Assembly: GCF_003112535.1 (NCBI RefSeq)
Contig: NZ_BEWA01000021.1
Location: 90,136-154,135 of the forward strand
Length of the DNA: 64,000 nucleotides
Source of the DNA: Streptomyces rishiriensis
Lineage (GTDB): Bacteria > Actinomycetota > Actinomycetes > Streptomycetales > Streptomycetaceae
Direction: 5' to 3'
The translations under genes and the position numbers were made by a program. The notes beneath the pieces are model-generated. The model ran no database searches. It saw only the letters and a list, made by a program, of their open reading frames with translations, and had not been told where the DNA came from. Within the stretch, counting starts at the first letter, position 1; each line of letters starts with the position of its first letter. Positions 42,811 to 50,025 of the stretch are shown piece after piece.

Positions 42811-44130
42811 ATGCGACCGACGGAACCGGGGGACCACGGACCCGTCCGGGACCACGGTCGCGTGCAGGACGACGCCCCCGTCCCGGACCAGGACCGCGCG
42901 CAGGGCCACGGACCCGTCCGCTACGGCCCGCCGCCTCCCACGGACGCACTGCCGGTGCTGCCCGAACTGGCCTCGGTGCTGGCCCGGGCAGCCGGCCGCG
43001 CCGAGGGCGAACCGGTCGGCGGCGGCCCCGAACTCCTCGACGCCGCCCGCGGCTACTGGTCGCGGCGCGGCGCCCCCGCCGAGCCGGGCCGGGTCGTGGC
43101 CGGCCCGGGCGCTCCCGCCCTGCTGCTCGCGCTGACGGCCGCCCTCGGCGGCGACGTCCTGGTGCCCCGGCCCTGTGCGGCCTGGTGGGCGCCGTACGCA
43201 CGTCTGCTGGGACGGCCCGTCTTCCATGTGGCCACCCCCGCCGAGTGCGGCGGAGTCCCTGACCCCTTCGCCCTGCTGGAGACCGTGCGCCGGGTGCGCG
43301 CCGAGGGCGGCGACCCGCGGCTGCTGGTGCTGTCCGTGGCCGACGACCCCACCGCGACCGTCGCGCCCCCCGAGGCGCTGCACGAGGCAGTGGAGGCCGC
43401 CGCGGGCGAGGGCCTGCACCTGGTCAGCGACGAGACCTGGCGCGACACGCTGCACGCCCCGCACGAGACCGTGCTGGTCAGTCCGGCGGAGATGCTGCCC
43501 GAGCAGGTCACCGTCGTGAGCGACCTCGCCGGCGCGCTGCTGCCCGCGGGCTGGCCGGCGGCGATCGCCCGGTTCCCCGCGACGTCGGCCGGCGACGGCC
43601 TGCACGCGCGCGTGCTCGACGTGCTCACCGCCCTCGACGGACGCGTGGCCGCCCCGGTGGCGGCCGCTGCCGCCTACGCCCTGGCCGAGCCGGAGCCCGT
43701 CACCGCGCGCGTGGCCGCCGCCGTACGCCTGCACGCGCGTGTGGCGGACGCGCTGCACGGCGCCGTGGTCGCCGCGGGCGGCCTGGCCCGGCCGCCCGCG
43801 GCCGGCCGTCACCTGTACGCCGACCTGAGCCCGCTGCGCGAGGCGCTGTCCGCACACGGGGTCGGCGACGCCCAGGAACTGGAGGACTTCCTCTCCGCCC
43901 GGCTCGCCATGCCCACGCCGGGCGGTCACCGCTTCGGGGACGACCTGGGAGCGCTGCGGGTCCGGCTGTCCACCGGCATGCTCCTGGAGGGGACGGACGC
44001 CCAGCGCGCGGAATGCCTCGCTTCCCCCACGCCGTTGGAACTGCCACACGTGCAACGCGCGTTGATGCTCTTGAGGTCCGTCTTCGACGATCTCCGTGAC
44101 GACGCTCAGCGATGGGAGCCGCCTCGATGA
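42811..44130 (+). CDS. Aminotransferase-fold (PLP type I) protein lacking the Schiff-base lysine (439 aa)
   Basis: Class I/II aminotransferase architecture. ELLDAARGYWSRRGAPAEPGRVVAGPGAPALLLALTAALGG is the cofactor-phosphate region, VLVPRPCAAWWAPYARLLGRPVFHV follows, and LHLVSDETWRDTLH supplies the conserved Asp that holds the PLP pyridine nitrogen. Where relatives read SxSKxxxxAGWRxGY, this protein reads VVSDLAGALLPAGWPAAIARF, so the Lys is replaced by Gly/Ala. It should not form the internal aldimine. ATG 42811 follows GGAGGACGCG. The last bases overlap the MBL hydrolase start (ATGA), so the pair is translationally coupled. Confidence 0.8.
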   Translation: MRPTEPGDHGPVRDHGRVQDDAPVPDQDRAQGHGPVRYGPPPPTDALPVLPELASVLARAAGRAEGEPVGGGPELLDAARGYWSRRGAPAEPGRVVAGPGAPALLLALTAALGGDVLVPRPCAAWWAPYARLLGRPVFHVATPAECGGVPDPFALLETVRRVRAEGGDPRLLVLSVADDPTATVAPPEALHEAVEAAAGEGLHLVSDETWRDTLHAPHETVLVSPAEMLPEQVTVVSDLAGALLPAGWPAAIARFPATSAGDGLHARVLDVLTALDGRVAAPVAAAAAYALAEPEPVTARVAAAVRLHARVADALHGAVVAAGGLARPPAAGRHLYADLSPLREALSAHGVGDAQELEDFLSARLAMPTPGGHRFGDDLGALRVRLSTGMLLEGTDAQRAECLASPTPLELPHVQRALMLLRSVFDDLRDDAQRWEPPR

Positions 44131-45245
44131 CGCAGCAGTCCGAGACCACCGCCGGCCCGGTCGCCGCCCGCGAGGCCGCCGCCACCGCCGGCCCGGTCGC
44201 CGCCCGGGACGACGACGCCCCGGCCCCCCTGCCACCGCTGTCCTCCCCGTCCCCGGTGTCCTCTCCGTCCCCGCTCGCGCCGCTCGCCGAGCCCCGTCCG
44301 CCGGGTGAGCGGCGGAAGTGGCCCCGCAGCTTCCACGACCGGCTGACGTCACCGCTGCCCGGCCTGAAGGCCCTCGCCCGGTTCGCCCGCGAGGGCTCGG
44401 TGCGGCCCGGCAAGGAAGGGCTCGCCGACATCCCCCGGCTGCCCGTCGCACCCGCCCCGGCGCCCCGCGTGGACGCCCGCACGGTAGCCGTCACCTGGGC
44501 GGGACACGCCAGCTGGGTGGTGAGCATCGGCGGCCTCACCGTCCTGACCGACCCGGTCTGGTCCCGTCGCATCCTCGGCACCCCGGCCCGCATCACCCCG
44601 GTCGGCGTCCCCTGGGAGGAGCTGCCGCGGGTCGACGCCGTCGTCATCAGCCACAACCACTACGACCACCTGGACGCCCCCACGCTGCGCCGACTCCCGC
44701 GCGACACACCGGTGTTCGTGCCCGCCGGGCTCGGCCGCTGGTTCCTGCGCCGCCGCTTCACCCGCGTCACCGAGCTGGACTGGTGGGAGGCGGCCGAACT
44801 GTCCGGCGTGCGCTTCGACTTCGTGCCCGCGCACCACTGGTCCAAGCGCACCCTCGTCGACACCTGCCGGACCCTGTGGGGCGGCTGGATGCTCACCGCC
44901 CCCGACGGACAGCGCGTCTACTTCGCCGGGGACACCGGCTACGGTCACTGGTTCTCGCGCATCGGACAGCGCTACCCGGGCATCGACCTGGCACTGCTGC
45001 CCATCGGCGCCTACGACCCGCGCTGGTGGCTCAGCGACGTCCACTGCGACCCGGAGGAGGCGGTCCGCGCGGCCCTCGATCTCGGCGCCCGGCGTATGGC
45101 CCCGATGCACTGGGGCACGTTCGTCCTCTCCGCGGAGCCGGTCCTCGAACCCCTCACGCGCGTGCGTGCGGCCTGGGAGAAGGCGGGCCTGGAGCGGGAC
45201 GACCTGTGGGACCTGCCCGTCGGCGGTTCACGCGTCCTGGAGTGA
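44127..45245 (+). CDS. MBL-fold hydrolase, NAPE-PLD/UlaG-like (372 aa)
   Basis: Metallo-beta-lactamase fold with the metal motif HNHYDHLD (HxHxDH) in VDAVVISHNHYDHLDAPTLRRL. Further ligands lie in FVPAHHWSKRTLVDTC, YFAGDTGYGHWF and MAPMHWGTF. This is the layout of the phospholipase-D-like or lactonase branch. A disordered Ala/Pro/Ser-rich lead of about 60 residues precedes RPPGERRKWPRSFHD. The coupled ATG 44127 is preferred over ATG 44112. It likely cleaves a phosphodiester or lactone; the substrate is unknown. Genetic coupling to the lysine-less aminotransferase-fold protein suggests they work together. Confidence 0.9.
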   Translation: MTQQSETTAGPVAAREAAATAGPVAARDDDAPAPLPPLSSPSPVSSPSPLAPLAEPRPPGERRKWPRSFHDRLTSPLPGLKALARFAREGSVRPGKEGLADIPRLPVAPAPAPRVDARTVAVTWAGHASWVVSIGGLTVLTDPVWSRRILGTPARITPVGVPWEELPRVDAVVISHNHYDHLDAPTLRRLPRDTPVFVPAGLGRWFLRRRFTRVTELDWWEAAELSGVRFDFVPAHHWSKRTLVDTCRTLWGGWMLTAPDGQRVYFAGDTGYGHWFSRIGQRYPGIDLALLPIGAYDPRWWLSDVHCDPEEAVRAALDLGARRMAPMHWGTFVLSAEPVLEPLTRVRAAWEKAGLERDDLWDLPVGGSRVLE

Positions 45246-45567
45246 CCCGCGCGCGGCCGGTCGCGGCCGTGCCCGAGGCGACTTCCGTGCCGCCCGCCGC
45301 GATCCAGTGACCCGCCGCGATTCCGTGACCCGCCACGATTCCGTGAAACCGCCCCCGACCCCCGTGACCCGTGGCGACCCGGCGGCCCGCCCCGATCCCT
45401 GACCCGGCACGACCGCATGCGTCCGACGCGACTGCATGCGTCCGACGCGACTGCATGCGTCCGACGCGACTGCACGTGTCCGGCACGACGTCGTACACCC
45501 GGCACGATGCGACACACCCGGCACGACGCCCCGCACCCGACGCGGTGTCATGGCGCTCGACGCGGCC
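45246..45567. other. Repeat-rich non-coding gap
   Basis: A 322-bp gap made mostly of short tandem repeats. Units CGCGATTCCGTGACCCGC lie at about 45305-45345, the 19-bp units at 45415-45490, and CCGGCACGAYG variants at 45480-45540. No gene, promoter consensus or clear terminator. It separates convergent genes. Confidence 0.7.
45415..45490. repeat. 19-bp tandem repeat, three exact copies plus one degenerate
   Basis: GCATGCGTCCGACGCGACT at 45415-45433, 45434-45452 and 45453-45471 is identical in all three. A fourth, diverged unit follows to 45490. Each unit contains the palindrome GCATGC. Lack of spacers and short unit rule out CRISPR. Confidence 0.88.
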
Positions 45568-46197
45568 TCAGGCGGTCCGGGTGCGTCTGAGCCGGCGCCA
45601 CAGGCTCGGCGCCGTGCTGACCGCCACGGTCAGCGCGACCGCGGCGACCACGCCCTCCCAGGGCTCGGGGAACAGCGAGCCGCCCAGGATCCCGATCAGC
45701 TGGTAGGTCACCGCCCACGCCAGACACGCGGGCAGATTGCCCCGCACGAAGCGGCGCAGCGGCCACTTCGCCATCAGACAGGCCAGCATCACCGGTATCC
45801 GGCCCGCCGGCACCAGCCGGGACAGCACCAGGACGGCCACGTTGTGGTCGGCGAGCTTCTCCTGGGCCTGCGCCAGCCGCTCCTCGGGCGCACGCGAGCG
45901 GATCGCCTCCAGCCAGCGCGAGCCGTTCTTCGACCGCATCCCGCGCCGCCCCAGCCAGTACAGCGCCGCGTCGCCGCAGAATGCCGCCAGCGACGCCGTC
46001 ACGAACACCAGGGCCAGGGAGAACGGCGCCTTCTCGTGGAACGCGACCACGGCCGCCGTGCTCACCAGGGCCCCCGTCGGCACCACCGGCACCAGCGCCC
46101 CGATCAGCACCAGCAGGAACAGGGACGGGTAGCCGAGCGCCTGCTGCGTGGCCTGCGTCGGTATGACCGTGGTGGCCGCGGCGGCCAGCGCTCTCAC
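45568..46197 (-). CDS. DedA/VTT-domain membrane protein (209 aa)
   Basis: DedA-family integral membrane protein, linked to undecaprenyl-phosphate or phospholipid translocation and envelope homeostasis. LGYPSLFLLVLIGALVPVVPTGALVSTAAVVAF is the N-terminal re-entrant segment. GDAALYWLGRRGMR is the conserved Gly/Asp...R region, and LSRLVPAGRIPVMLACLMAKWPLRRF is the R-x3-R/PAGR-type motif essential in the family. Further helices follow. GTG 46197 overlaps the MBL-fold stop (GTGA), indicating coupling. Confidence 0.88.
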   Translation of the reverse strand: MRALAAAATTVIPTQATQQALGYPSLFLLVLIGALVPVVPTGALVSTAAVVAFHEKAPFSLALVFVTASLAAFCGDAALYWLGRRGMRSKNGSRWLEAIRSRAPEERLAQAQEKLADHNVAVLVLSRLVPAGRIPVMLACLMAKWPLRRFVRGNLPACLAWAVTYQLIGILGGSLFPEPWEGVVAAVALTVAVSTAPSLWRRLRRTRTA

Positions 46198-46967
46198 CGG
46201 TCGGCCTTCAGACGCACGCTCTCCCCGTGCCCGAGCCGGTGCACCGCGACGCCCGGCGCCCGCTTTGCCGCAAGGCGCGCGAACTCCTCGCCGGGAGCAT
46301 GGAATTCATGGGGGCGCACGGCGTCCATGCCGATCGGCCAGTACGTCCCGTAGTGCACCGGGACGGCGACGCCCGGGGCCAGCAGGCGCACGGCCTCGGC
46401 CGCGCGCCCCGCGTCCAGATGCCCCTCGCCGAGATAGGGCCCCCAGCCGCCCACCGGCAGCAACGCCGCGTCGACCGGACCGACTTCCTCGGCCATCTCC
46501 TCGAACAGGCCGGTGTCCCCGGCGAAGTACGTCCGGGCCCGGCCCTCGATCACGTACCCGAGCGCGGGGGAGCGGTGCCGGCCGACCGGCAGCCGCCGCC
46601 CGTCGTGCCGCGCGGACACGGCTCGGACCAGCAGGTCGCCGACGGTCGTCTCGTCACCCGGCGCCACCTCGCTCAGCCGCAGGTGACGCAGCCGGCGCAG
46701 GCCCGGCACGGCGCGCGGAGCGCCCTGAGGCACCAGCAGGCGCGTGCCCGGCGCAAGGCGCGCCAGCGACGGCAGATGCAGATGGTCGGCGTGCAGGTGG
46801 GAGACGAGCGCCACGTCCGCCTGCCAGGCCCGGGGCGGGGGCAGCGCGCCCCGGCGGCGGCGCAGATGCGCGAGTCGCCGGGCGAACAGAGGGTCGGTGA
46901 GCACACGTACGTCCGAATCCTCGACCGTGCAGGTGGCGTGACCCCACCACGTGATCTCCACCGGCAC
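46194..46967 (-). CDS. MBL-fold metal-dependent hydrolase, UlaG-like (257 aa)
   Basis: Single-domain metallo-hydrolase. ITWWGHATCTVEDSDVRVLTDPLFA is the UlaG-type start. VALVSHLHADHLHLPSL has the HxHxDH metal motif. TYFAGDTGLFEEMAE supplies the bridging Asp, and VAVPVHYGTYWPIG the last His. GTG 46967 is preceded by AGGAGG. Family members hydrolyse lactones or phosphodiesters. Coupling to DedA suggests an envelope-lipid connection, an inference from position only. It is the second UlaG/NAPE-PLD-like enzyme within 2 kb. Confidence 0.9.
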   Translation of the reverse strand: MPVEITWWGHATCTVEDSDVRVLTDPLFARRLAHLRRRRGALPPPRAWQADVALVSHLHADHLHLPSLARLAPGTRLLVPQGAPRAVPGLRRLRHLRLSEVAPGDETTVGDLLVRAVSARHDGRRLPVGRHRSPALGYVIEGRARTYFAGDTGLFEEMAEEVGPVDAALLPVGGWGPYLGEGHLDAGRAAEAVRLLAPGVAVPVHYGTYWPIGMDAVRPHEFHAPGEEFARLAAKRAPGVAVHRLGHGESVRLKADR

Positions 46968-47051
46968 CTCTTTGCCTCCTTCGCGCGACTCCCACGAAGC
47001 CTACGGGCAGGAGTAGGGTCGGCGGCGAAACCCGGAGGTGAGGGGGACGCC

Positions 47052-47462
47052 ATGGGACCGTCGCGGGTCATGCGGGTCACGGCGATCGCGAGTCTGACGC
47101 CGCTCGAGGAACTGGACGCCGATCCCTTCCTGGTGGACTCCCGCAGTCAGCACGCGATGTGCGCGCGGTGGGCGGCGGAGCGCGGATACGTCGTCGGCCG
47201 GGAACTGGTGGTGCGCGCGGTGCGTGCCGACCACTGTGTGCTGTGGGACGGCGTCCGGCCCGGGGTCGACCTGTTCGTCGCGCCGAGCCGCCGGGTGCTG
47301 GAGAGCGCGCTGTCGTCCGTCGAGGAGTTCTCCGCGGAGTGCGCGCGGCGCGGGGTGCGGGTGGAGACCGTCGGCAGCGCCGAGCCCGCCTACGACGCGC
47401 AGATGAAGGCCCGGGTGCACCGCAGGCTGTCGATGCCGACGGCCGGCTACGACGGACGCTAG
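47052..47462 (+). CDS. Conserved protein of unknown function (136 aa)
   Basis: An alpha/beta protein: RVTAIASLTPLEELDADPFLVDSRSQHAMCARWAAERGYVVGRELVVRAVRADHCVLWDGVRPGVDLFVAPSRRVLESALSSVEEFSAECARRGVRVETV. The alternation of SRxQxxxCxxWAxxRGYxV and ...ECARRGVRVETV loosely mirrors the N-terminal domain of serine recombinases, but the catalytic Ser is absent. It should not be called a recombinase. ATG 47052 follows GGAGGTGAGGGGGACG. Isolated, on the plus strand. Confidence 0.6.
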   Translation: MGPSRVMRVTAIASLTPLEELDADPFLVDSRSQHAMCARWAAERGYVVGRELVVRAVRADHCVLWDGVRPGVDLFVAPSRRVLESALSSVEEFSAECARRGVRVETVGSAEPAYDAQMKARVHRRLSMPTAGYDGR

Positions 47463-47566
47463 ACGGAGGTCCCGGGGACCTGGGGCCCGGGGGCCCGGGA
47501 CGGCGGTATGACAAGGTGGAAGGCGGCCCCACGGGTGTCGGGGCCGGAACGTGAGGTGTACGGGGC

Positions 47567-49690
47567 GTGCGTGGGGTGCGGTGGCGGCGGGCCTTCAGCC
47601 AGGCCGGGCGCAGTATCGCGGTGTGGGGTGTGTCCACGCTGACGATGCTGGTGCTGGCCGGGATACTGCCGGACTTCCGGCTGCAGTCCGCCGACGGCGA
47701 CAGCTCCACCACCATCGCCGTGACCGCGGCCGTCGGCGCCGGGGTGTTCGGCGTGCTGTCGGCCCTGGTCTGGCCGCTGCTCGTGCGCCTGCTGCTGCTG
47801 GTGCCGGCGCTGGTCCTCGGCATGCTGGTGTTCTTCCTCAACGGCTCGCTGCTGCTGCTCGCCTTGCGACTGAATCCCTCGGGGCAGAGCGAGGCGGCGC
47901 CCGAGACCGCCGTCATCGTCGCCGCCGTGATGTCCGCCGTGGCCTCCGCGACCGGCGGCGCCCTGGCCGTCCGCGACGACGACGCCTACCGCCGCCGTCT
48001 GTACCGGCTGGCCGACCGCCGCCGAAGAGGCGGCCCCGCCTGTCCCGTCACGCCCGGCACCGTCTTCCTCCAGCTCGACGGCGTCGGCCACGACGTGCTG
48101 GAGGCGGCCGTGCGCAAGGGGCTGATGCCGACCGTCGCCAGGTGGCTGGGCCGCGGGCCCGGACAGGGCGCCCCGGCCGCGGACGGCGGCGCCACGCACC
48201 GCCTCACCCGCTGGCGCACCGACTGGTCCAGCCAGACCGGCGCGAGCCAGCTGGGCATCCTGCACGGCAGCAACCACGATGTGCCCGCCTTCCGCTGGTA
48301 CGAGAAGGACAGCGGGGAGGTGATGGTCTGCAACCGCCCCACCAGCGCCGCCGAACTCCAGCGCCGGGCGGTCGAACGCACCGGTGACGGCGGGCTGCTG
48401 TCCGCCGACGGCGCGAGCCGCGGCAACCTCTTCGGCGGGGGCGCCGACGAGCAGGCGCTCGTGCTGTCCATCGCCGCACGCCGGCGCAGCCGGGAGACCC
48501 GGTCGCGGGCCGGCTACTTCGCGTACTTCTCCGACCCGGCCAACGCGGTGCGCACCGCGCTCTCGTTCGTCGCCGAGGTGGTCCGCGAGATCGCCCAGTC
48601 CACCCGGGCCCGCCTGCGCAAGGAGCGCCCGCGCGTGGGACGCGGCGGCCTCTACCCCCTCGTCCGCGCGTTCGCGACCGTCGTCGAACGGGACGTGGTG
48701 GTGGCGGCCGTCACGGGCGACCTGCTCGCCGGCCGCACCGCCGTCTACGCCGACCTGGTCGCCTACGACGAGGTCGCGCACCACTCCGGGCCGCTCGGCC
48801 CGGACACCGAGCAGGTGCTGGGGCGGCTCGACCGGGCGCTCGCGCTGATCGAGAGCGTCGCCGAACACGCCCCCCGCCCCTACCGGATCGTCGTGCTGTC
48901 CGACCACGGCCAGAGCCCGGGCGAAACGTTCCGCGCCCGCTACGGCCTCAGCCTCGGCGACCTGGTCCGGGCCGGCTGCGGGCTGCCCGTGCCGCGCAGG
49001 GCCGAGCGCACCCACAGCGGCGCGGAGGCCCGGGCGGCCGTCCGCGCGGCGCTGCGCCGGCCCGTCGAGGAGGGCGGCGCACACCACCGCCCGGCCGGCC
49101 GCGGCTCGGAGCCGGTCGTGCTCGCCTCGGGCAACCTCGGCCTCGTCTCGTTCCCGGACGTGCCGCACCGGATGAGCAAGGAGGAGATCGACGCCCGTCA
49201 TCCCGCGTTGCTGTCCACGCTCGCCAACCACCCCGGCGTCGGATTCCTCCTCGTGCGCAGCGAGCAGCACGGCGGGGTCGTCCTCGGTGCGTACGGCGCG
49301 GAGATCCCCCTGGACCGGCTCGACGACGACCGGGGCCCGCTGGCCGTGTTCGGGCCGGGCGCGGCCGACGCCGTGCGCCGCACCCACTCCTTCCCGCACA
49401 CCGCCGACATCATGGTCAACTCCTTCCACGACCCGGACGACGGCGAGGTCCTCGCCTTCGAGGAGCAGATCGGCTCCCACGGCGGCCTCGGCGGCGCCCA
49501 GGCCCGGCCGTTCCTGCTGTCCCCGCTCGCCCTGTCCGCGCCCGGCGAGGACGACGCGGAGCCGGTCGGAGCGGAGCACGTCCACCGGGTCCTGCGGCGC
49601 TGGCTGCGCGAGTCCGATGGCCCCGAGGTGCCGCTGGCGACGGGTCCCGGGCCGGTGCCGGAGACGGCTCCGGAGGAGCACGTCGCCTGA
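47567..49690 (+). CDS. Holin-family-4 membrane domain fused to alkaline-phosphatase-like phosphodiesterase (707 aa)
   Basis: Residues 1-135 have four membrane helices (AVWGVSTLTMLVLAGILPDF; GAGVFGVLSALVWPLLVRLLLLVPALVLGMLVFFLNGSLLLLAL) like the actinobacterial phage-holin-4 superfamily. From about residue 160 an alkaline-phosphatase/type-I phosphodiesterase fold follows: metal-binding FLQLDGVGHDVLEAAVRKGLMPTVARWL, probable Thr/Ser nucleophile in SQTGASQLG, VAYDEVAHHSG, and IVVLSDHGQSPGE. The catalytic domain would be held at the membrane. GTG 47567 is the start. Predicted to cut a phosphodiester, perhaps a lipid or envelope polymer, but the substrate is not known. Confidence 0.87.
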   Translation: MRGVRWRRAFSQAGRSIAVWGVSTLTMLVLAGILPDFRLQSADGDSSTTIAVTAAVGAGVFGVLSALVWPLLVRLLLLVPALVLGMLVFFLNGSLLLLALRLNPSGQSEAAPETAVIVAAVMSAVASATGGALAVRDDDAYRRRLYRLADRRRRGGPACPVTPGTVFLQLDGVGHDVLEAAVRKGLMPTVARWLGRGPGQGAPAADGGATHRLTRWRTDWSSQTGASQLGILHGSNHDVPAFRWYEKDSGEVMVCNRPTSAAELQRRAVERTGDGGLLSADGASRGNLFGGGADEQALVLSIAARRRSRETRSRAGYFAYFSDPANAVRTALSFVAEVVREIAQSTRARLRKERPRVGRGGLYPLVRAFATVVERDVVVAAVTGDLLAGRTAVYADLVAYDEVAHHSGPLGPDTEQVLGRLDRALALIESVAEHAPRPYRIVVLSDHGQSPGETFRARYGLSLGDLVRAGCGLPVPRRAERTHSGAEARAAVRAALRRPVEEGGAHHRPAGRGSEPVVLASGNLGLVSFPDVPHRMSKEEIDARHPALLSTLANHPGVGFLLVRSEQHGGVVLGAYGAEIPLDRLDDDRGPLAVFGPGAADAVRRTHSFPHTADIMVNSFHDPDDGEVLAFEEQIGSHGGLGGAQARPFLLSPLALSAPGEDDAEPVGAEHVHRVLRRWLRESDGPEVPLATGPGPVPETAPEEHVA

Positions 49691-49796
49691 AATTCGGCTG
49701 CGCCGGGAGCACCACGGGACCACACTGTCGGTGCGGATCCCTCCGCCCGTCCCGCGCACTCGCGCACCCTTCGCCTTCTCCCCGAGGAGTCCTGCT

Positions 49797-50025
49797 TTGC
49801 AGGCTGCCGTCGCCGTCACGCCCTCCCGTGTCCCCGAACTCCTGCTCGGGCTCGCCACCGTGCGACCGGTGTTCCTCTGGGGCGCCCCCGGCATCGGAAA
49901 GTCCTCCCTGGTACGGGAGTTCGCACAGTCCCTGGGTCTGGTGGGGGTCCCCCCACGCCTTTGAGGGCAGTGGGGGAGCGTGAGCCTGCTCGGCACGCAG
50001 CTCGCGCCCGAGGACCTGATCCACC
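49797..50025 (+). pseudogene. MoxR-type AAA ATPase remnant
   Basis: TTG 49797 with GAGGAG upstream opens a correct MoxR N-terminus: SRVPELLLGLATVRPVFLWGAPGIGKSSLVREFAQSLGL, with Walker A GAPGIGKS. A 40-42 bp repeat then inserts a stop (TGA 49962-49964). After it the same frame resumes as SLLGTQLAPEDLI, the next conserved stretch. There the ATPase ends abruptly and VWA-protein sequence follows in another frame. About 250 residues (Walker B, sensor and lid) are gone. The gene is non-functional. Confidence 0.85.
49941..49982 (+). repeat. Small palindromic insertion inside MoxR remnant
   Basis: GTGGGGGTCCCCCCACGCC ... AGTGGGGGAGCG interrupts an otherwise continuous protein alignment. It resembles the short hairpin-forming GGGGGTCCCCC...GGGGGAG elements scattered in Streptomyces genomes, seen from memory and not searched here. 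The element carries the stop codon that breaks the gene. Confidence 0.65.

Noticed and set aside
45415..45490. Possible CRISPR array
   Set aside because: Direct head-to-tail 19-bp repeats without spacers and no cas genes.
47052..47462. Serine recombinase/resolvase
   Set aside because: Only the general helix-strand rhythm is similar; the catalytic Ser and DNA-binding domain are missing.
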